From Flavobacterium erciyesense (GTDB taxonomy: Bacteria; Bacteroidota; Bacteroidia; Flavobacteriales; Flavobacteriaceae), in NCBI RefSeq assembly GCF_018069925.1, contig NZ_JAGPXB010000004.1, positions 186,001 to 250,000 of the forward strand: a DNA stretch of 64,000 nucleotides, written 5' to 3'. The notes beneath the pieces are model-generated. The model was given only the letters and a program-made list of their open reading frames with translations. It was not told the DNA's origin and did no database searches. This document shows positions 17,784 to 27,434 of the stretch, one piece after another (the first letter of the stretch is position 1; each line of letters opens with the position of its first letter). The position numbers were made by a program, and so were the translations under genes.

Positions 17784-18647
17784 CTATTCTATGGTAATAA
17801 AACGCAATTGTTGCACATCGCCGTTGTAAATATTTACGTCGACATTTTCATCAATTCCTGGCACAGTAGCTTTTTCAGTAAACTGCCAAAACAACCAATC
17901 AGAGTCGATTGATTCACGGTAAAAATTATAATTGGCAATCCAAAAAAGGTAGTCACTAAATTCGTCTTTCAAAAAATCATCATAATACCGCTCTCCTGAA
18001 TAGATAATGGGACGCACTCCATAATGCTTTTCAACGGCTTCCAGCCAGCGTCGCAAACCTATTTTCAAATTAGCAATTGATTGATTTTTAGGTAATTTTT
18101 CAATGTCTAAAACCGGAGGTAGATCGCCTTTTTGCAAACGTACTGTTTCAATAAAAAGCTTGGCTTGCTCTAAAGAATTTTCGTTGGGTCGGTAATAATG
18201 ATAAGCACCTCTGATCATTTTGTTCTTTTTGGCACCAAGCCAGTTTTGATCAAATTTGCGATCCTTTCGATCCTTTCCAACAGTTGCTCTGATAAAAACA
18301 AAATCAATAGGATATTTTTGTTCTAAAGTATCTACGTAAGACCAACTGATACGCCCTTGGTATTCAGAAACATCGATTCCAATGCTTTTACCTTCATGTT
18401 TTGCAAGTACTTGTATGTTTCTAACGTCTGAAAGTTTTTTAGATAATGCGCTTTCAGTGTTTGATTTATCACTTTTAAAACTAAAATAATAAGCTAAACC
18501 ATTACGGTAATGATATGCCAGAGCCAGTAGTAAACAAACAACTAAAAAACCGATTACATATTTTGAAAACAAAAAGCGACGCCAATTGCTGTTCTTTTTT
18601 GGTTTTCGTACAATACGCGTTTTTCTAACTATTTTTTGCCTAGCCAT
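17784..18647 (-). CDS. Glycoside hydrolase family 25 lysozyme, membrane-anchored
   Basis: A muramidase-type GH25 enzyme that would cut peptidoglycan between MurNAc and GlcNAc. A basic N-terminus and one membrane span (about 27-46) anchor it. The catalytic domain starts at GIDVSEYQGRISW (about 99-111) and shows FIRATVGKDRKD, GAYHYYRP, PPVLDIEKLP and LFWIANYN, with the DxE acids in LDIE. It faces lptB convergently and is followed upstream by pssA 10 bases away, so it is probably co-transcribed with pssA. Confidence 0.9.
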   Translation of the reverse strand: MARQKIVRKTRIVRKPKKNSNWRRFLFSKYVIGFLVVCLLLALAYHYRNGLAYYFSFKSDKSNTESALSKKLSDVRNIQVLAKHEGKSIGIDVSEYQGRISWSYVDTLEQKYPIDFVFIRATVGKDRKDRKFDQNWLGAKKNKMIRGAYHYYRPNENSLEQAKLFIETVRLQKGDLPPVLDIEKLPKNQSIANLKIGLRRWLEAVEKHYGVRPIIYSGERYYDDFLKDEFSDYLFWIANYNFYRESIDSDWLFWQFTEKATVPGIDENVDVNIYNGDVQQLRFITIE

Positions 18648-18657
18648 GACGACAAAT

Positions 18658-19374
18658 TTACTTTTGAAGCAATTTATTGTTTACAACAGAAAGTAAAACA
18701 TAAAAAAGAATTATCAACGGAATTCCTAGGTATTGGAAAAACACTAATAACAAAACTGAAATCAAAAGAAAAACAATCTGTAAACGGTTACCTGCCCAAC
18801 TTAATTTTTTAATTTTCAAAGAAAACAACGGGATTTCAGCATTCAACATATAGGCGCTCAATAAAGTAATGAGCAATAAAAAGTAATTTGTTGTAAGCAA
18901 TTCAATTGCAATTAATGAGTCGGTGTATTTTAAAACCAAAGGCAAACTCAAGATAAATAATGCATTGGCAGGAGTTGGCAAACCGATAAACGAATCTGTC
19001 TGACGTGTATCAATATTGAAATTTGCCAAACGGTAACACGATCCTAAAGTAATGATAAAACCCAAGTACGGGAGAATTTGCAAATGAGGCGCAGCAGCGG
19101 TAGAAGCATGACTTACCAACATGTGGTACATCACCACGCCAGGCACTACGCCACTAGTTACCATATCAGCCAATGAATCTAATTGCAAGCCTAGCGGACT
19201 AGATACCTGAAACATACGCGCAAAAAAACCGTCAAAAAAATCTAGAAAAATACCCAAACACACAAAATAAAAAGCCATTTCAAAATCTTGCTGAAATGCA
19301 AAAACAAGAGCGATACATCCTGAAAAAAGATTAAGTAAGGTGATAGAATTAGGAAGATGTTTTACAAACGACAT
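18658..19374 (-). CDS. pssA: CDP-diacylglycerol-serine O-phosphatidyltransferase
   Basis: A CDP-alcohol phosphatidyltransferase that makes phosphatidylserine, the precursor of phosphatidylethanolamine. The motif D-G-x2-A-R-x8-G-x3-D-x3-D is visible in FDGFFARMFQVSSPLGLQLD followed by SLAD, and the rest is a set of hydrophobic helices. I use the ATG at 19374 (238 residues, MSFVKHLPNSITLLN). The frame opens at a TTG 30 bases earlier, which adds ten residues that look unlike the family start. Acts in the inner membrane. Confidence 0.9.
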   Translation of the reverse strand: MSFVKHLPNSITLLNLFSGCIALVFAFQQDFEMAFYFVCLGIFLDFFDGFFARMFQVSSPLGLQLDSLADMVTSGVVPGVVMYHMLVSHASTAAAPHLQILPYLGFIITLGSCYRLANFNIDTRQTDSFIGLPTPANALFILSLPLVLKYTDSLIAIELLTTNYFLLLITLLSAYMLNAEIPLFSLKIKKLSWAGNRLQIVFLLISVLLLVFFQYLGIPLIILFYVLLSVVNNKLLQK

Positions 19375-19644
19375 GGACTTGTGATTTAAAGTATAAGTGC
19401 GCAAATTTAGTACAATATGCCAATGAAAAATACGTTTTTAAGATAGTTTTTAGGAGCGGTAGTCGTTTTTAAGTTTATACTCATTAATGCATGTATTGAA
19501 AGCTTAGTCGTAATTGTTTTAGAAACGTTATCTAGCAACCTTACTAGACCATATCAACCCAAAAGAATTCAGCAGGAAATGAAAGTCAGCTGAATAAAAA
19601 ATTCTATTTTTGATAAAAATTAAACAAACCCCTTGTTTGTAAAA

Positions 19645-20724
19645 ATGACATCCTTACACAAAAGCCTTCTCTTCGTATTCGCAATGCTTTCAATGAGCAC
19701 CTTTGCACAAACAGTTAGAAAATATTCTAATGAGTTTATGAACATAGGTGTTGATGCAGCTGCTTTAGGGCGCTCCAATACGGCAGTAGCCTCTACAAAG
19801 GATGTCAACTCAGGTTACTGGAATCCCGCAGGATTGGTTCAATTGGAGGATCATGAAGTCTCATTCATGCACGCCAATTATTTTGCAAATATTGCGCAGT
19901 ACGATTATTTGGCCTATGCCAGCCCTATTGACGATCGTAGTGCGTACGGAATTTCACTTATCCGCTTTGGAGTAGATGACATTTTAAACACCACTGAATT
20001 AATTGACAGCGAAGGCAATATTGATTACAATAGGATAAGTTTATTCTCAACTGCTGACTATGGTTTTACGTTTTCATATGCTAGAAAATTGCCTGTTCCT
20101 GGTTTTCAATATGGACTGAATGCTAAAGTTATCCGAAGAGTTATTGGAAAGTTTGCCGATGCTTGGGGATTTGGTTTTGATGCAGGAATACAATTTGAAC
20201 GCAACAATTGGTCTTTTGGATTGATGGTACGCGACATCACAACAACTTATAACGTTTGGAATATTAATGAAGAGGAATACCAAAAAATTGCCAATGCCAT
20301 TCCGGGACAAAATCAAGAATTACCAGAAAGTACAGAGATTACAGCTCCAAAAGCACAACTGGGACTGGCTAAAAAATTTATCATCCGATACGATTATAGT
20401 ATTGAAGCAGCGGCCAACTTGAATATGCGTTTTACAAAAACCAATGACCTCATTGCTACTGATTTTGTTAGTATTGATCCAGCAGTGGGTTTTGAGTTTG
20501 GTTATACCGATCTGGTTTTTCTTCGTGCAGGAATGGGAAATTTCCAAAATGTACAACAATTAGACGGTACCGACAAAGTAGGATTTCAACCCAATATTGG
20601 TCTCGGATTCAAATACAAAGGCATTCAAATTGATTATGCACTGACTGATATTGGCGATCAAAGCACCGCTTTATACTCGAATATTTTTTCAATTAAAGTC
20701 GATTTGGGTCTTTTTAGAAGGTAA
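19645..20724 (+). CDS. PorV/PorQ-family outer-membrane protein
   Basis: A predicted outer-membrane beta-barrel of 359 residues with a signal peptide ending STFAQ. The first mature segment NIGVDAAALGRSNTAVAS ... GYWNPAGL is characteristic of the PorV/PorQ family, and alternating aromatic strands continue to the C-terminus (FSIKVDLGLF). PorV and PorQ work with the type IX secretion system, where PorV helps deliver cargo for attachment to A-LPS. Whether this paralogue has that job is unproven. The start is the ATG at 19645; the open frame begins four codons earlier at a TTG. Confidence 0.85.
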   Translation: MTSLHKSLLFVFAMLSMSTFAQTVRKYSNEFMNIGVDAAALGRSNTAVASTKDVNSGYWNPAGLVQLEDHEVSFMHANYFANIAQYDYLAYASPIDDRSAYGISLIRFGVDDILNTTELIDSEGNIDYNRISLFSTADYGFTFSYARKLPVPGFQYGLNAKVIRRVIGKFADAWGFGFDAGIQFERNNWSFGLMVRDITTTYNVWNINEEEYQKIANAIPGQNQELPESTEITAPKAQLGLAKKFIIRYDYSIEAAANLNMRFTKTNDLIATDFVSIDPAVGFEFGYTDLVFLRAGMGNFQNVQQLDGTDKVGFQPNIGLGFKYKGIQIDYALTDIGDQSTALYSNIFSIKVDLGLFRR

Positions 20725-20809
20725 CCCAATAACATTTAGTTGCAACGCTTTTTTTGTTTTCGCAAATGAAAAAGAAACAGTATCGCAGCTATTGAATAAC
20801 ATTATAAAA

Positions 20810-21958
20810 ATGAATTTCATGCAGAAATTTTCAATTTACAAATCCATTATTTTCTTTTTAATCGGAATATTTAGCATTGCTATTAATGCCCAACCGCTAT
20901 CGTTATCACCACAAAGCAAAGTTAGTGTGCTTACGTGTGGTACCGGAAACGAGTCGTATTCCTTATTTGGTCATACAGCGGTTCGAGTTCAAGACGCAAC
21001 TACTGGCTTTGATGCAGTGTACAACTATGGTGCTTTCGACTTTAAAACGCCCAACTTTGTCATGAAATTTGCTAAAGGCGATTTACAATATTTTGCAGTA
21101 GCACATTCGTATGCCGATTTTATTGCTCAATACCAATACGAACAAAGAGCGGTTTATGAGCAAGAATTAGTACTCCCACTTGCTGCCAAACAACGGCTAT
21201 TTGAACAACTACAGCACGATATCACCTCCGCAGATAGTCATTATACATACAAATTCATTGATAAAAACTGCACCAGCATGGTTGTAGACGCTATAAATAA
21301 GGCAGCTAAAACCAACCTAATTACAAAAAAAGAGGCTACTGATAACAGTTATCGCGATGTTTTGCTTCCTTATTTTGATGGTCATTTTTACGAAAAACTC
21401 GGCACAAGCATCATCTTCGGATCCAAAGTAGACCAAACAGCCAACCGTATTTTTTTACCTTTTGATTTGTTAGAAGGCCTAAAGAAAGTACAGTTTAATA
21501 AATCGGTAATAGCCAAAGAAACGGTAACGGTATTACCTTATAACCAGCCCACTCCTTTTTCGTGGTGGAATAATCCCTATAGCTATATTCTAATTTTATT
21601 TGCTATCGTGGGTTTCAATAAAAAAGGACTTTCATTATTTTTTATGACGGTTTTAGGACTTATTGGGGTATTATTTGCAACAGCGTGGAGCTTTTCATTA
21701 CACGCAGAATTAGCCAATAACTATAACCTATTGGTATTTAATCCTCTATTACTTTTGTTATTGTTGGCTTATGGTATGAAAAACAAAAAAATAATTTACT
21801 ACTTGGCAACCATGAATTTAATTGCTTTGGGTATTTATACCGCCTATTGCCTTAATAAACCACATTTAATTTTAGTTTTTCCTATTGTACTCACAAGTGC
21901 TGTACTATCTGTCAGAATGTTAATTCAAAACAAAAAACCAATTCCTATTATTATTTAG
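20810..21958 (+). CDS. Lnb-domain (DUF4105) membrane protein, possible lipoprotein N-acyltransferase
   Basis: A 382-residue protein with an N-terminal leader or anchor (10-28, ending INAQ), a periplasmic DUF4105/Lnb domain and about four C-terminal membrane spans. The candidate catalytic residues are His55 in SLFGHTAVRV and Cys154 in FIDKNCTSMVVDA, which fits a thiol-transferase or papain-like layout. The Lnb domain has been assigned to a lipoprotein N-acyltransferase of Bacteroides, and transfer of that function here is inference. The start is set at the ATG 20810, where a leader begins; the open frame extends back into the PorV-like gene. Confidence 0.78.
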   Translation: MNFMQKFSIYKSIIFFLIGIFSIAINAQPLSLSPQSKVSVLTCGTGNESYSLFGHTAVRVQDATTGFDAVYNYGAFDFKTPNFVMKFAKGDLQYFAVAHSYADFIAQYQYEQRAVYEQELVLPLAAKQRLFEQLQHDITSADSHYTYKFIDKNCTSMVVDAINKAAKTNLITKKEATDNSYRDVLLPYFDGHFYEKLGTSIIFGSKVDQTANRIFLPFDLLEGLKKVQFNKSVIAKETVTVLPYNQPTPFSWWNNPYSYILILFAIVGFNKKGLSLFFMTVLGLIGVLFATAWSFSLHAELANNYNLLVFNPLLLLLLLAYGMKNKKIIYYLATMNLIALGIYTAYCLNKPHLILVFPIVLTSAVLSVRMLIQNKKPIPIII

Positions 21959-21961
21959 TTT

Positions 21962-22078
21962 GTGAATGGTGAGTGGTGAGTGGTGAATTGTGAGTAGTGA
22001 GTAGTGAATTGTGAATAGTAAGTATTAAGTGTTAAGTGTTAAATACTAAAAGCCAAGAACTAAGGACTAGGGACTTTG
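21962..22078. repeat. Degenerating heptamer tandem repeat (GTGAGTG)n
   Basis: Sixteen or so consecutive 7-base units start with near-perfect GTGAATG/GTGAGTG/GTGAATT/GTGAGTA copies and drift gradually to TTAAGTG, CTAAAAG, CCAAGAA, CTAAGGA and CTAGGGA, keeping the 7-base register throughout. It lies between two convergent genes. The same unit occurs at 61795-61905 and, on the other strand, at 62394-62616. Confidence 0.85.
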
Positions 22079-22114
22079 AACAAAGCACTACAAAAAAAAC
22101 AAAATCAAACAACC

Positions 22115-23506
22115 TTATTGCCCTCTGTAAAAAAGAACAGTAGTGATGGTTTTAAAAGCGATGTTTAGATCCAAATAAATAGAGCGGTGCTTGATGTAAT
22201 ACAAGTCGTATTGCAATTTTATCAAGCTATCTTGTAATGTTTCTCCATACGAATAATTGACTTGCGCCCAACCTGTCAACCCCGGTTTGATAATGTGTCT
22301 CGTTTCATAAAATGGCATACTTGCGGCTATTTCTTTCACAAAAACAGGACGCTCAGGTCTTGGGCCAATTACAGCCATATCTCCTTTAAGTATATTGATA
22401 AACTGCGGGAATTCATCTATTCTGGTTTTACGCATGAACTTACCAAAAGCAGTTATTCGCCGGTCATTTGCTGTTGTAAAAACGGCACCGTCAAGCTCTG
22501 CATTTTTAACCATCGTTCTGAATTTAAGAATAGAAAAAACAGCCCCATCCTTGCCCACTCTTTCCTGTGTATAAAGCAAAGAACCGCGGTTAGCCAAGGC
22601 ATTCCCCAACAGAATCAAAGGCAATAAAGCCAAACCCACTAATAAACCCGCAACAGCGACTGAAACGTCAAAGCCACGTAGGGTAACTAAATATAATTTA
22701 TTTTGATTGGAGCGGCTGAAAGGAAAAAAGCGATAAAAATCACGAGACATGTGTTGCAGTGGAATACGCTGCGTTTTACTTTCGTAAACTTGTGTATATT
22801 CTCTAATAATTATTCCCGATTCTAATGCTTTGAGTAATTGCTGATATAAACTAGTAGTCATTCCAGTTGTTATTTGCGAAGCAATCACTAACTCGGAAAC
22901 GCCATGTTTTTTCACAAACGAAAGCATTCCCTCTCCATCAAGTTCCTTTACATAGGGATAGACTTCCTGTTGCGATTCGAAATCCAAAGGAACAAATCCA
23001 ATAATTTTGTAGTGCGGATCAATATTTTCTAGACCTTTAATTAATTCTTCTACTTGTACCCGATCACAGAGCAGTACTGCTTTTTGAAAAAATCTATTGG
23101 AAGCTAAAAAGCTTACATAAAGCATTCTCCAAGCAAATAAACTCAGAAATACAACTATAAAAAACAAGACGATTTGAAGTCGATTGTTAGGTAAAGTAGG
23201 CGAAAAATAGGGAGTTAACAAATAGATCAGTACCGTGGTAGAGGCTGTAATTAAAGTACTTTTAAGCACCTGAAACTGATTGCTTGCCACTTGTAAATTG
23301 TACATTTCGAAGATTGTTCCGAATAAATTAAGATAAACGGCCAATAAAATCGCTCGGTGGTAGGTTCCAGCCTCAACTGCAAAATAATTAAAAGCTTTTA
23401 CATAAGTCAATAAATACAAAGCAGTTAAAACAAAGAACACATCAAAAAGCCGAAGTAACATCTTTCGCTCTGAAATTTCAAAATGCATTTTATCAACTGC
23501 AAACAT
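22115..23506 (-). CDS. Polyprenyl glycosylphosphotransferase (WbaP/WcaJ type)
   Basis: This enzyme starts a repeat unit by moving a sugar 1-phosphate, often glucose or galactose, onto undecaprenyl phosphate. The N-terminal half has four or five membrane spans, a soluble CoA-binding-like domain follows (about 140-250), and the C-terminal sugar-transferase domain shows KFRTM, TRIDEFPQFINILKGDM and VIGPRPERP. The 463-residue length is normal. It is the last gene of the polysaccharide locus on this strand. Its presence with an ABC exporter is compatible with initiation on a lipid carrier before Wzm/Wzt export. Confidence 0.92.
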   Translation of the reverse strand: MFAVDKMHFEISERKMLLRLFDVFFVLTALYLLTYVKAFNYFAVEAGTYHRAILLAVYLNLFGTIFEMYNLQVASNQFQVLKSTLITASTTVLIYLLTPYFSPTLPNNRLQIVLFFIVVFLSLFAWRMLYVSFLASNRFFQKAVLLCDRVQVEELIKGLENIDPHYKIIGFVPLDFESQQEVYPYVKELDGEGMLSFVKKHGVSELVIASQITTGMTTSLYQQLLKALESGIIIREYTQVYESKTQRIPLQHMSRDFYRFFPFSRSNQNKLYLVTLRGFDVSVAVAGLLVGLALLPLILLGNALANRGSLLYTQERVGKDGAVFSILKFRTMVKNAELDGAVFTTANDRRITAFGKFMRKTRIDEFPQFINILKGDMAVIGPRPERPVFVKEIAASMPFYETRHIIKPGLTGWAQVNYSYGETLQDSLIKLQYDLYYIKHRSIYLDLNIAFKTITTVLFYRGQ

Positions 23507-23675
23507 GTGTGGTATTTTGATTGGGCTTGCAATTTAGTATATTTTGACTGAATTCAATTTGCTTTAAAGTTGTTTTTTTTTAACAAATTTTTAATAAAAG
23601 CAACGTAGTTAGTTTTCGTTCTATTTGCATTTTAATGCTGTATACTTTGCCAAACTAACACTATCAATCAAAGTT

Positions 23676-25025
23676 TCAATCATTCTCTAATCGCTTTTTT
23701 TGGGGTAATCCTAATTGCACATTCAACAAAGAAAGTGAATAGACAAATGCGGGAGCCGCAGTACGCATAGCGGCATGATTAATAGTCAAAAACCAAAAAG
23801 CAACAAAACACAACAAGTACATGTTGAATTTGTTCTCTAAATACAAAACTAAGGGAGTAAAAAACAGCAACACCAAGCCTACAACACCTAATGAGCCATG
23901 TTCTGCTAACATACGGGTAATTTCGTCGTGTGACAACACAATAGTTCCAGTTTCCTTTTTTCGTATCTCTGCTCCTACTCCTACTCCTACTCCTAAAATA
24001 GGGTTTTTTAAAAAGGTATTAATTTCATTTTGAGCTACATCTTCCCTACCTGTGAACTGACTTTCTTTAGTTCGCCCTGCAGCATCTTGATTGGCATATC
24101 TTTTTTCTATCAAGCCACCTGTTTGCAAAGAAGTATAGCTCCAAGTGGCTGATCCTGCAAGAGCCAAAATAATTAAAATATAACTCAGCTTAACTTTACC
24201 TTTTGTGTTGGATTTAAAATACAAGAACACTAACAACAGGATGATCATTAAAAAACCAGTTATCATTCCCCCTCTCGAAAAAGTCACCATACCTCGATAA
24301 GTTATATTTAAGACTAAAATCGTATTAATTATTATATGTAACGTGGTTTTACTCTCTAAAATAATTCTTGATACAAACACGAACATTCCAAATCCTAATA
24401 TAGTTGCCACTTGATTAGGCCCATAGCCACCTGAGGTTTGAAAATTAGATTCTGTACTTGTGATTACATCTTTGATACTTGGGGTATAAAAGGCCAAATA
24501 TACCATGCATGAAATAATTGGCAAACCCAACCACAATAAAATTCGGTTCATTTCGGCGATACTTATTTTTCTGCGAAAGGTATACAAAGATGCAATCCCC
24601 AAACAAACCGGTCCCGACATATTAAAAGCAATTGCTTTCCGCATATCCGTATCAAAATTCAAATTAACTGTTGCCAAAATAATTCCGGGTACTAATAATA
24701 ATAAGAAAATCCAATAGGGTGCCGCTCCTTTTGAGAAACCACTGTAATACATTCCAATTAAAATAAATACAATCACGGCATATTTTGAGATTTCATACAA
24801 CGGATTTCCATCGGTCATTCGTAAAAAAACCTCACTGCCCACAATATAAGCTGCTGCTAAAAGAGCTTCATTATTTCGGTTTTGATTTTTTACAACATAA
24901 TAAATGCCGTATAAAAAGATACCGTACCCATAAATTTTTGTGGTAAACGGCAAAGCGTATCCCATAAAACCAATTAGGATATGAAACAGTATAATCATCA
25001 AGTAGGATTGATCCTCTTTTCTCAT
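23676..25025 (-). CDS. O-antigen ligase / polymerase family protein (WaaL/Wzy-like)
   Basis: An integral membrane protein of 449 residues with about ten or more hydrophobic spans. The Wzy_C-type periplasmic loop carries TGREDVAQNEINTFLKNPIL, GVGVGV and SHDEITRMLAEHG, the pattern of O-antigen ligases and polymerases. Alongside Wzm/Wzt a ligase (joining the exported chain to lipid A-core) is the better guess, but WaaL and Wzy cannot be told apart by eye. The ATG at 25025 overlaps the stop of the upstream glycosyltransferase (ATGA); the frame also opens at a TTG at 25046. Confidence 0.85.
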   Translation of the reverse strand: MRKEDQSYLMIILFHILIGFMGYALPFTTKIYGYGIFLYGIYYVVKNQNRNNEALLAAAYIVGSEVFLRMTDGNPLYEISKYAVIVFILIGMYYSGFSKGAAPYWIFLLLLVPGIILATVNLNFDTDMRKAIAFNMSGPVCLGIASLYTFRRKISIAEMNRILLWLGLPIISCMVYLAFYTPSIKDVITSTESNFQTSGGYGPNQVATILGFGMFVFVSRIILESKTTLHIIINTILVLNITYRGMVTFSRGGMITGFLMIILLLVFLYFKSNTKGKVKLSYILIILALAGSATWSYTSLQTGGLIEKRYANQDAAGRTKESQFTGREDVAQNEINTFLKNPILGVGVGVGAEIRKKETGTIVLSHDEITRMLAEHGSLGVVGLVLLFFTPLVLYLENKFNMYLLCFVAFWFLTINHAAMRTAAPAFVYSLSLLNVQLGLPQKKRLEND

Positions 25026-27277
25026 TTTAATATATTTTTCAACCAATTCAAATAGTTGGTCATTACCCTTATTTCAGAGTAATGATCTTGCACTGTATCA
25101 TAAAGGGCTTGTCCTAAATTATCTCGCAGTGTACTATTTTCAATCAATTGCACTATCGCGTCATAAAATAATTGCACCTCTTGGGCAGGCACTACTAAAC
25201 CATTTAAACCATTTTGTACAACAGCCTGCACTTCGCCAACGTTTGTAACTACCACTGCTTTTTTATGTGCAGCATACTCTAAAAGGGCTACCGGCAAACC
25301 TTCTGATTTAGAAGTTAGAATTGCAATATCTACCTGCTGGATAATTGCGGCCACATCGATTTTACTGCCGTAAAGAAACACATTTTTTTCTAGTTTTAAG
25401 TCGAAATGCTTCTTCTTAATTGTTGTAGCATACTCATCTTCAAAATCTTTTCCTACAAGGTGAAAAGTCCATTCTGGATGAGAATATCGCAATTTATTAG
25501 CCACTTCAAGTAAAAGGTGCTGGTCTTTTTGAGGTCTTAAATTAGCCAAGCATAAGATGCGTTTTCCTGGCAGGCCCAGCAGGTTGGTTTTAAGTTCAGT
25601 ATTTTTTTCTTGCGCAGTAAAATTGGGTAAATACAATACATAAGGTACTTTTAAAACACGCTCGCACCAATTTTTGAGTTTCTGATTAACAGTGATGACG
25701 CCACTAAAAAACGGCGCAGTACATCTTAATACAGTTGCTGGTCTTTGTTTCAAAAATTCACTGTCGCCATAATGATCGTGCCATACTATTTGAAGGGCTG
25801 GTAAACAACATTTAAGCAAAACCGCTGTAAAAAATGAGGTGCTGTGCGCCTGCACCACCTGAATTCGGTTCTTTTTAACAAAGCCTTTCAAGCGCCAAAC
25901 TGCCTTAAGATCGATACTCCTTTTTTTTCTTAAAAAGAAATACGGTACTGCTGCATCCAATTGATCTTGTAAAGGACCTTCTTTTCGCGTTACCACCAAA
26001 GCAGAGTAGTCGGCTAGTTTTGATAAAGCATTGGCATAACTTACAGCCATTCGCTCTGCTCCACCTGCTTCTAACGAATCGATTAATTGCATAATTCGAA
26101 TTGGTACTTTTTCATCGCTATTTAAAGCTTTACTAAAATCATTTATTCGCTGATCATTTGTGGATGAAAGTAGTACCTGAATGGCTTTTGCAAAAGTATC
26201 AGTCGTATACTTTCTGGACCACTCCATAGCCCTCATTTGCAACTCATGATATTTTTTTTCATTTTTGAGTAGGCGCGCCATTTTTTTACTATCGGTATCG
26301 GCATCCAGTTCCAATAATAACCCTCTTTGACCTTGATCTAACATCGTAGGCACGCAGGAAACCGCCGTACCCATTGGTACACAACCCCAAAACATCCCTT
26401 CAGCAAGCGCTTTGGGCCAACCTTCGGATTGTGATGGCAAAATCACAAAATGACTGTTCTGATAAGCCTGTTGTACAGTCGCTTTGTTTTGATTACCGTA
26501 TAAAACAACGCTACCTTTTAAATCATTTTTATCAATATAATGTTCCAAATTAGATCGTTCTGGACCTTCTCCATACATCGCTAATTGCAGCACAAACCCT
26601 TGGCGCACCAACGCTTCAACAAGCTGAACGGCATAAAGCGGATTTTTACCTTTAACTAAAGCACCTACATAAACTAAGTTCGTAATGCCTATAACTTGTG
26701 GTGTGATGGTTGTAGTGGCTTCCTGGTCAGTATATGTTGCGGTAAAAAAAGACTTTATATTGGTTGAACTACCGGGCCATTCTCCATAAACCAGTACTTG
26801 CATATTACGCGTAAGAAAGGTGTTCGATAAAATCCATTTTTGTAAACGATAGGACCAAGGTTGTTTTGCCATTGGATCCCAATTGCCAGCATATTTGGCT
26901 GTTTTGGGTTTTGAAGGAAAAGCTATTTGAACAATACTTCCTAACAAACCCATATTTCCGGGGCAACGTAAGTGAATGTGATCTGATTGATTCATCGATT
27001 TTGCAATGCGCCAAAGCAACAACGGCAGCATTACCATTACTTTAAAAACGGACAGTATGGATAATAAATTGATTGCAGGAACGGCTGTAAACTTAACTTC
27101 TGGATGTTCGTACGCTTTGTCTATGGCAGTAGGTTCCGCTTTTGAACAAGGTGCCACAACGGTAATTTGGGATACAAATTGACCCCAAATATTCATTTCA
27201 TCAATGTAGGGTGCATAGGAGTAATAGCGTCTGTTGTCAACAACATGTGGGATTTGTGTGATAATAAGCAATTTCAT
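25022..27277 (-). CDS. Tandem two-domain GT4 glycosyltransferase (fusion)
   Basis: A 751-residue cytoplasmic protein with two complete GT-B/GT4 units in one frame. The first spans about 1-385 (LVYVGALVKGKNP, then E-x7-E in SEGWPKALAEG at 284-294). The second starts near 393 at RIMQLIDSLEAGGAERM and contains LCLANLRPQKDQHLL and SEGLPVALLEYA. Ordinary GT4 enzymes are about 370 residues, so this looks like two glycosyltransferases fused without a stop. Such a protein could add two sugars in succession. It is coupled to the ligase gene by an ATGA overlap. Confidence 0.88.
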   Translation of the reverse strand: MKLLIITQIPHVVDNRRYYSYAPYIDEMNIWGQFVSQITVVAPCSKAEPTAIDKAYEHPEVKFTAVPAINLLSILSVFKVMVMLPLLLWRIAKSMNQSDHIHLRCPGNMGLLGSIVQIAFPSKPKTAKYAGNWDPMAKQPWSYRLQKWILSNTFLTRNMQVLVYGEWPGSSTNIKSFFTATYTDQEATTTITPQVIGITNLVYVGALVKGKNPLYAVQLVEALVRQGFVLQLAMYGEGPERSNLEHYIDKNDLKGSVVLYGNQNKATVQQAYQNSHFVILPSQSEGWPKALAEGMFWGCVPMGTAVSCVPTMLDQGQRGLLLELDADTDSKKMARLLKNEKKYHELQMRAMEWSRKYTTDTFAKAIQVLLSSTNDQRINDFSKALNSDEKVPIRIMQLIDSLEAGGAERMAVSYANALSKLADYSALVVTRKEGPLQDQLDAAVPYFFLRKKRSIDLKAVWRLKGFVKKNRIQVVQAHSTSFFTAVLLKCCLPALQIVWHDHYGDSEFLKQRPATVLRCTAPFFSGVITVNQKLKNWCERVLKVPYVLYLPNFTAQEKNTELKTNLLGLPGKRILCLANLRPQKDQHLLLEVANKLRYSHPEWTFHLVGKDFEDEYATTIKKKHFDLKLEKNVFLYGSKIDVAAIIQQVDIAILTSKSEGLPVALLEYAAHKKAVVVTNVGEVQAVVQNGLNGLVVPAQEVQLFYDAIVQLIENSTLRDNLGQALYDTVQDHYSEIRVMTNYLNWLKNILK

Positions 27278-27434
27278 AACCCTAATTTAATTAAAATACC
27301 ACCTGCACCTGAAAAAGAATCAATACACATGTAAAATGGTGCCAGATGAATACAAGCTGTAAATATAATTAATAAAGAGGGATTGGCAACGAATCAATCG
27401 AATATGGGCAACGGAATTCCAACGCTTTAGGTCA

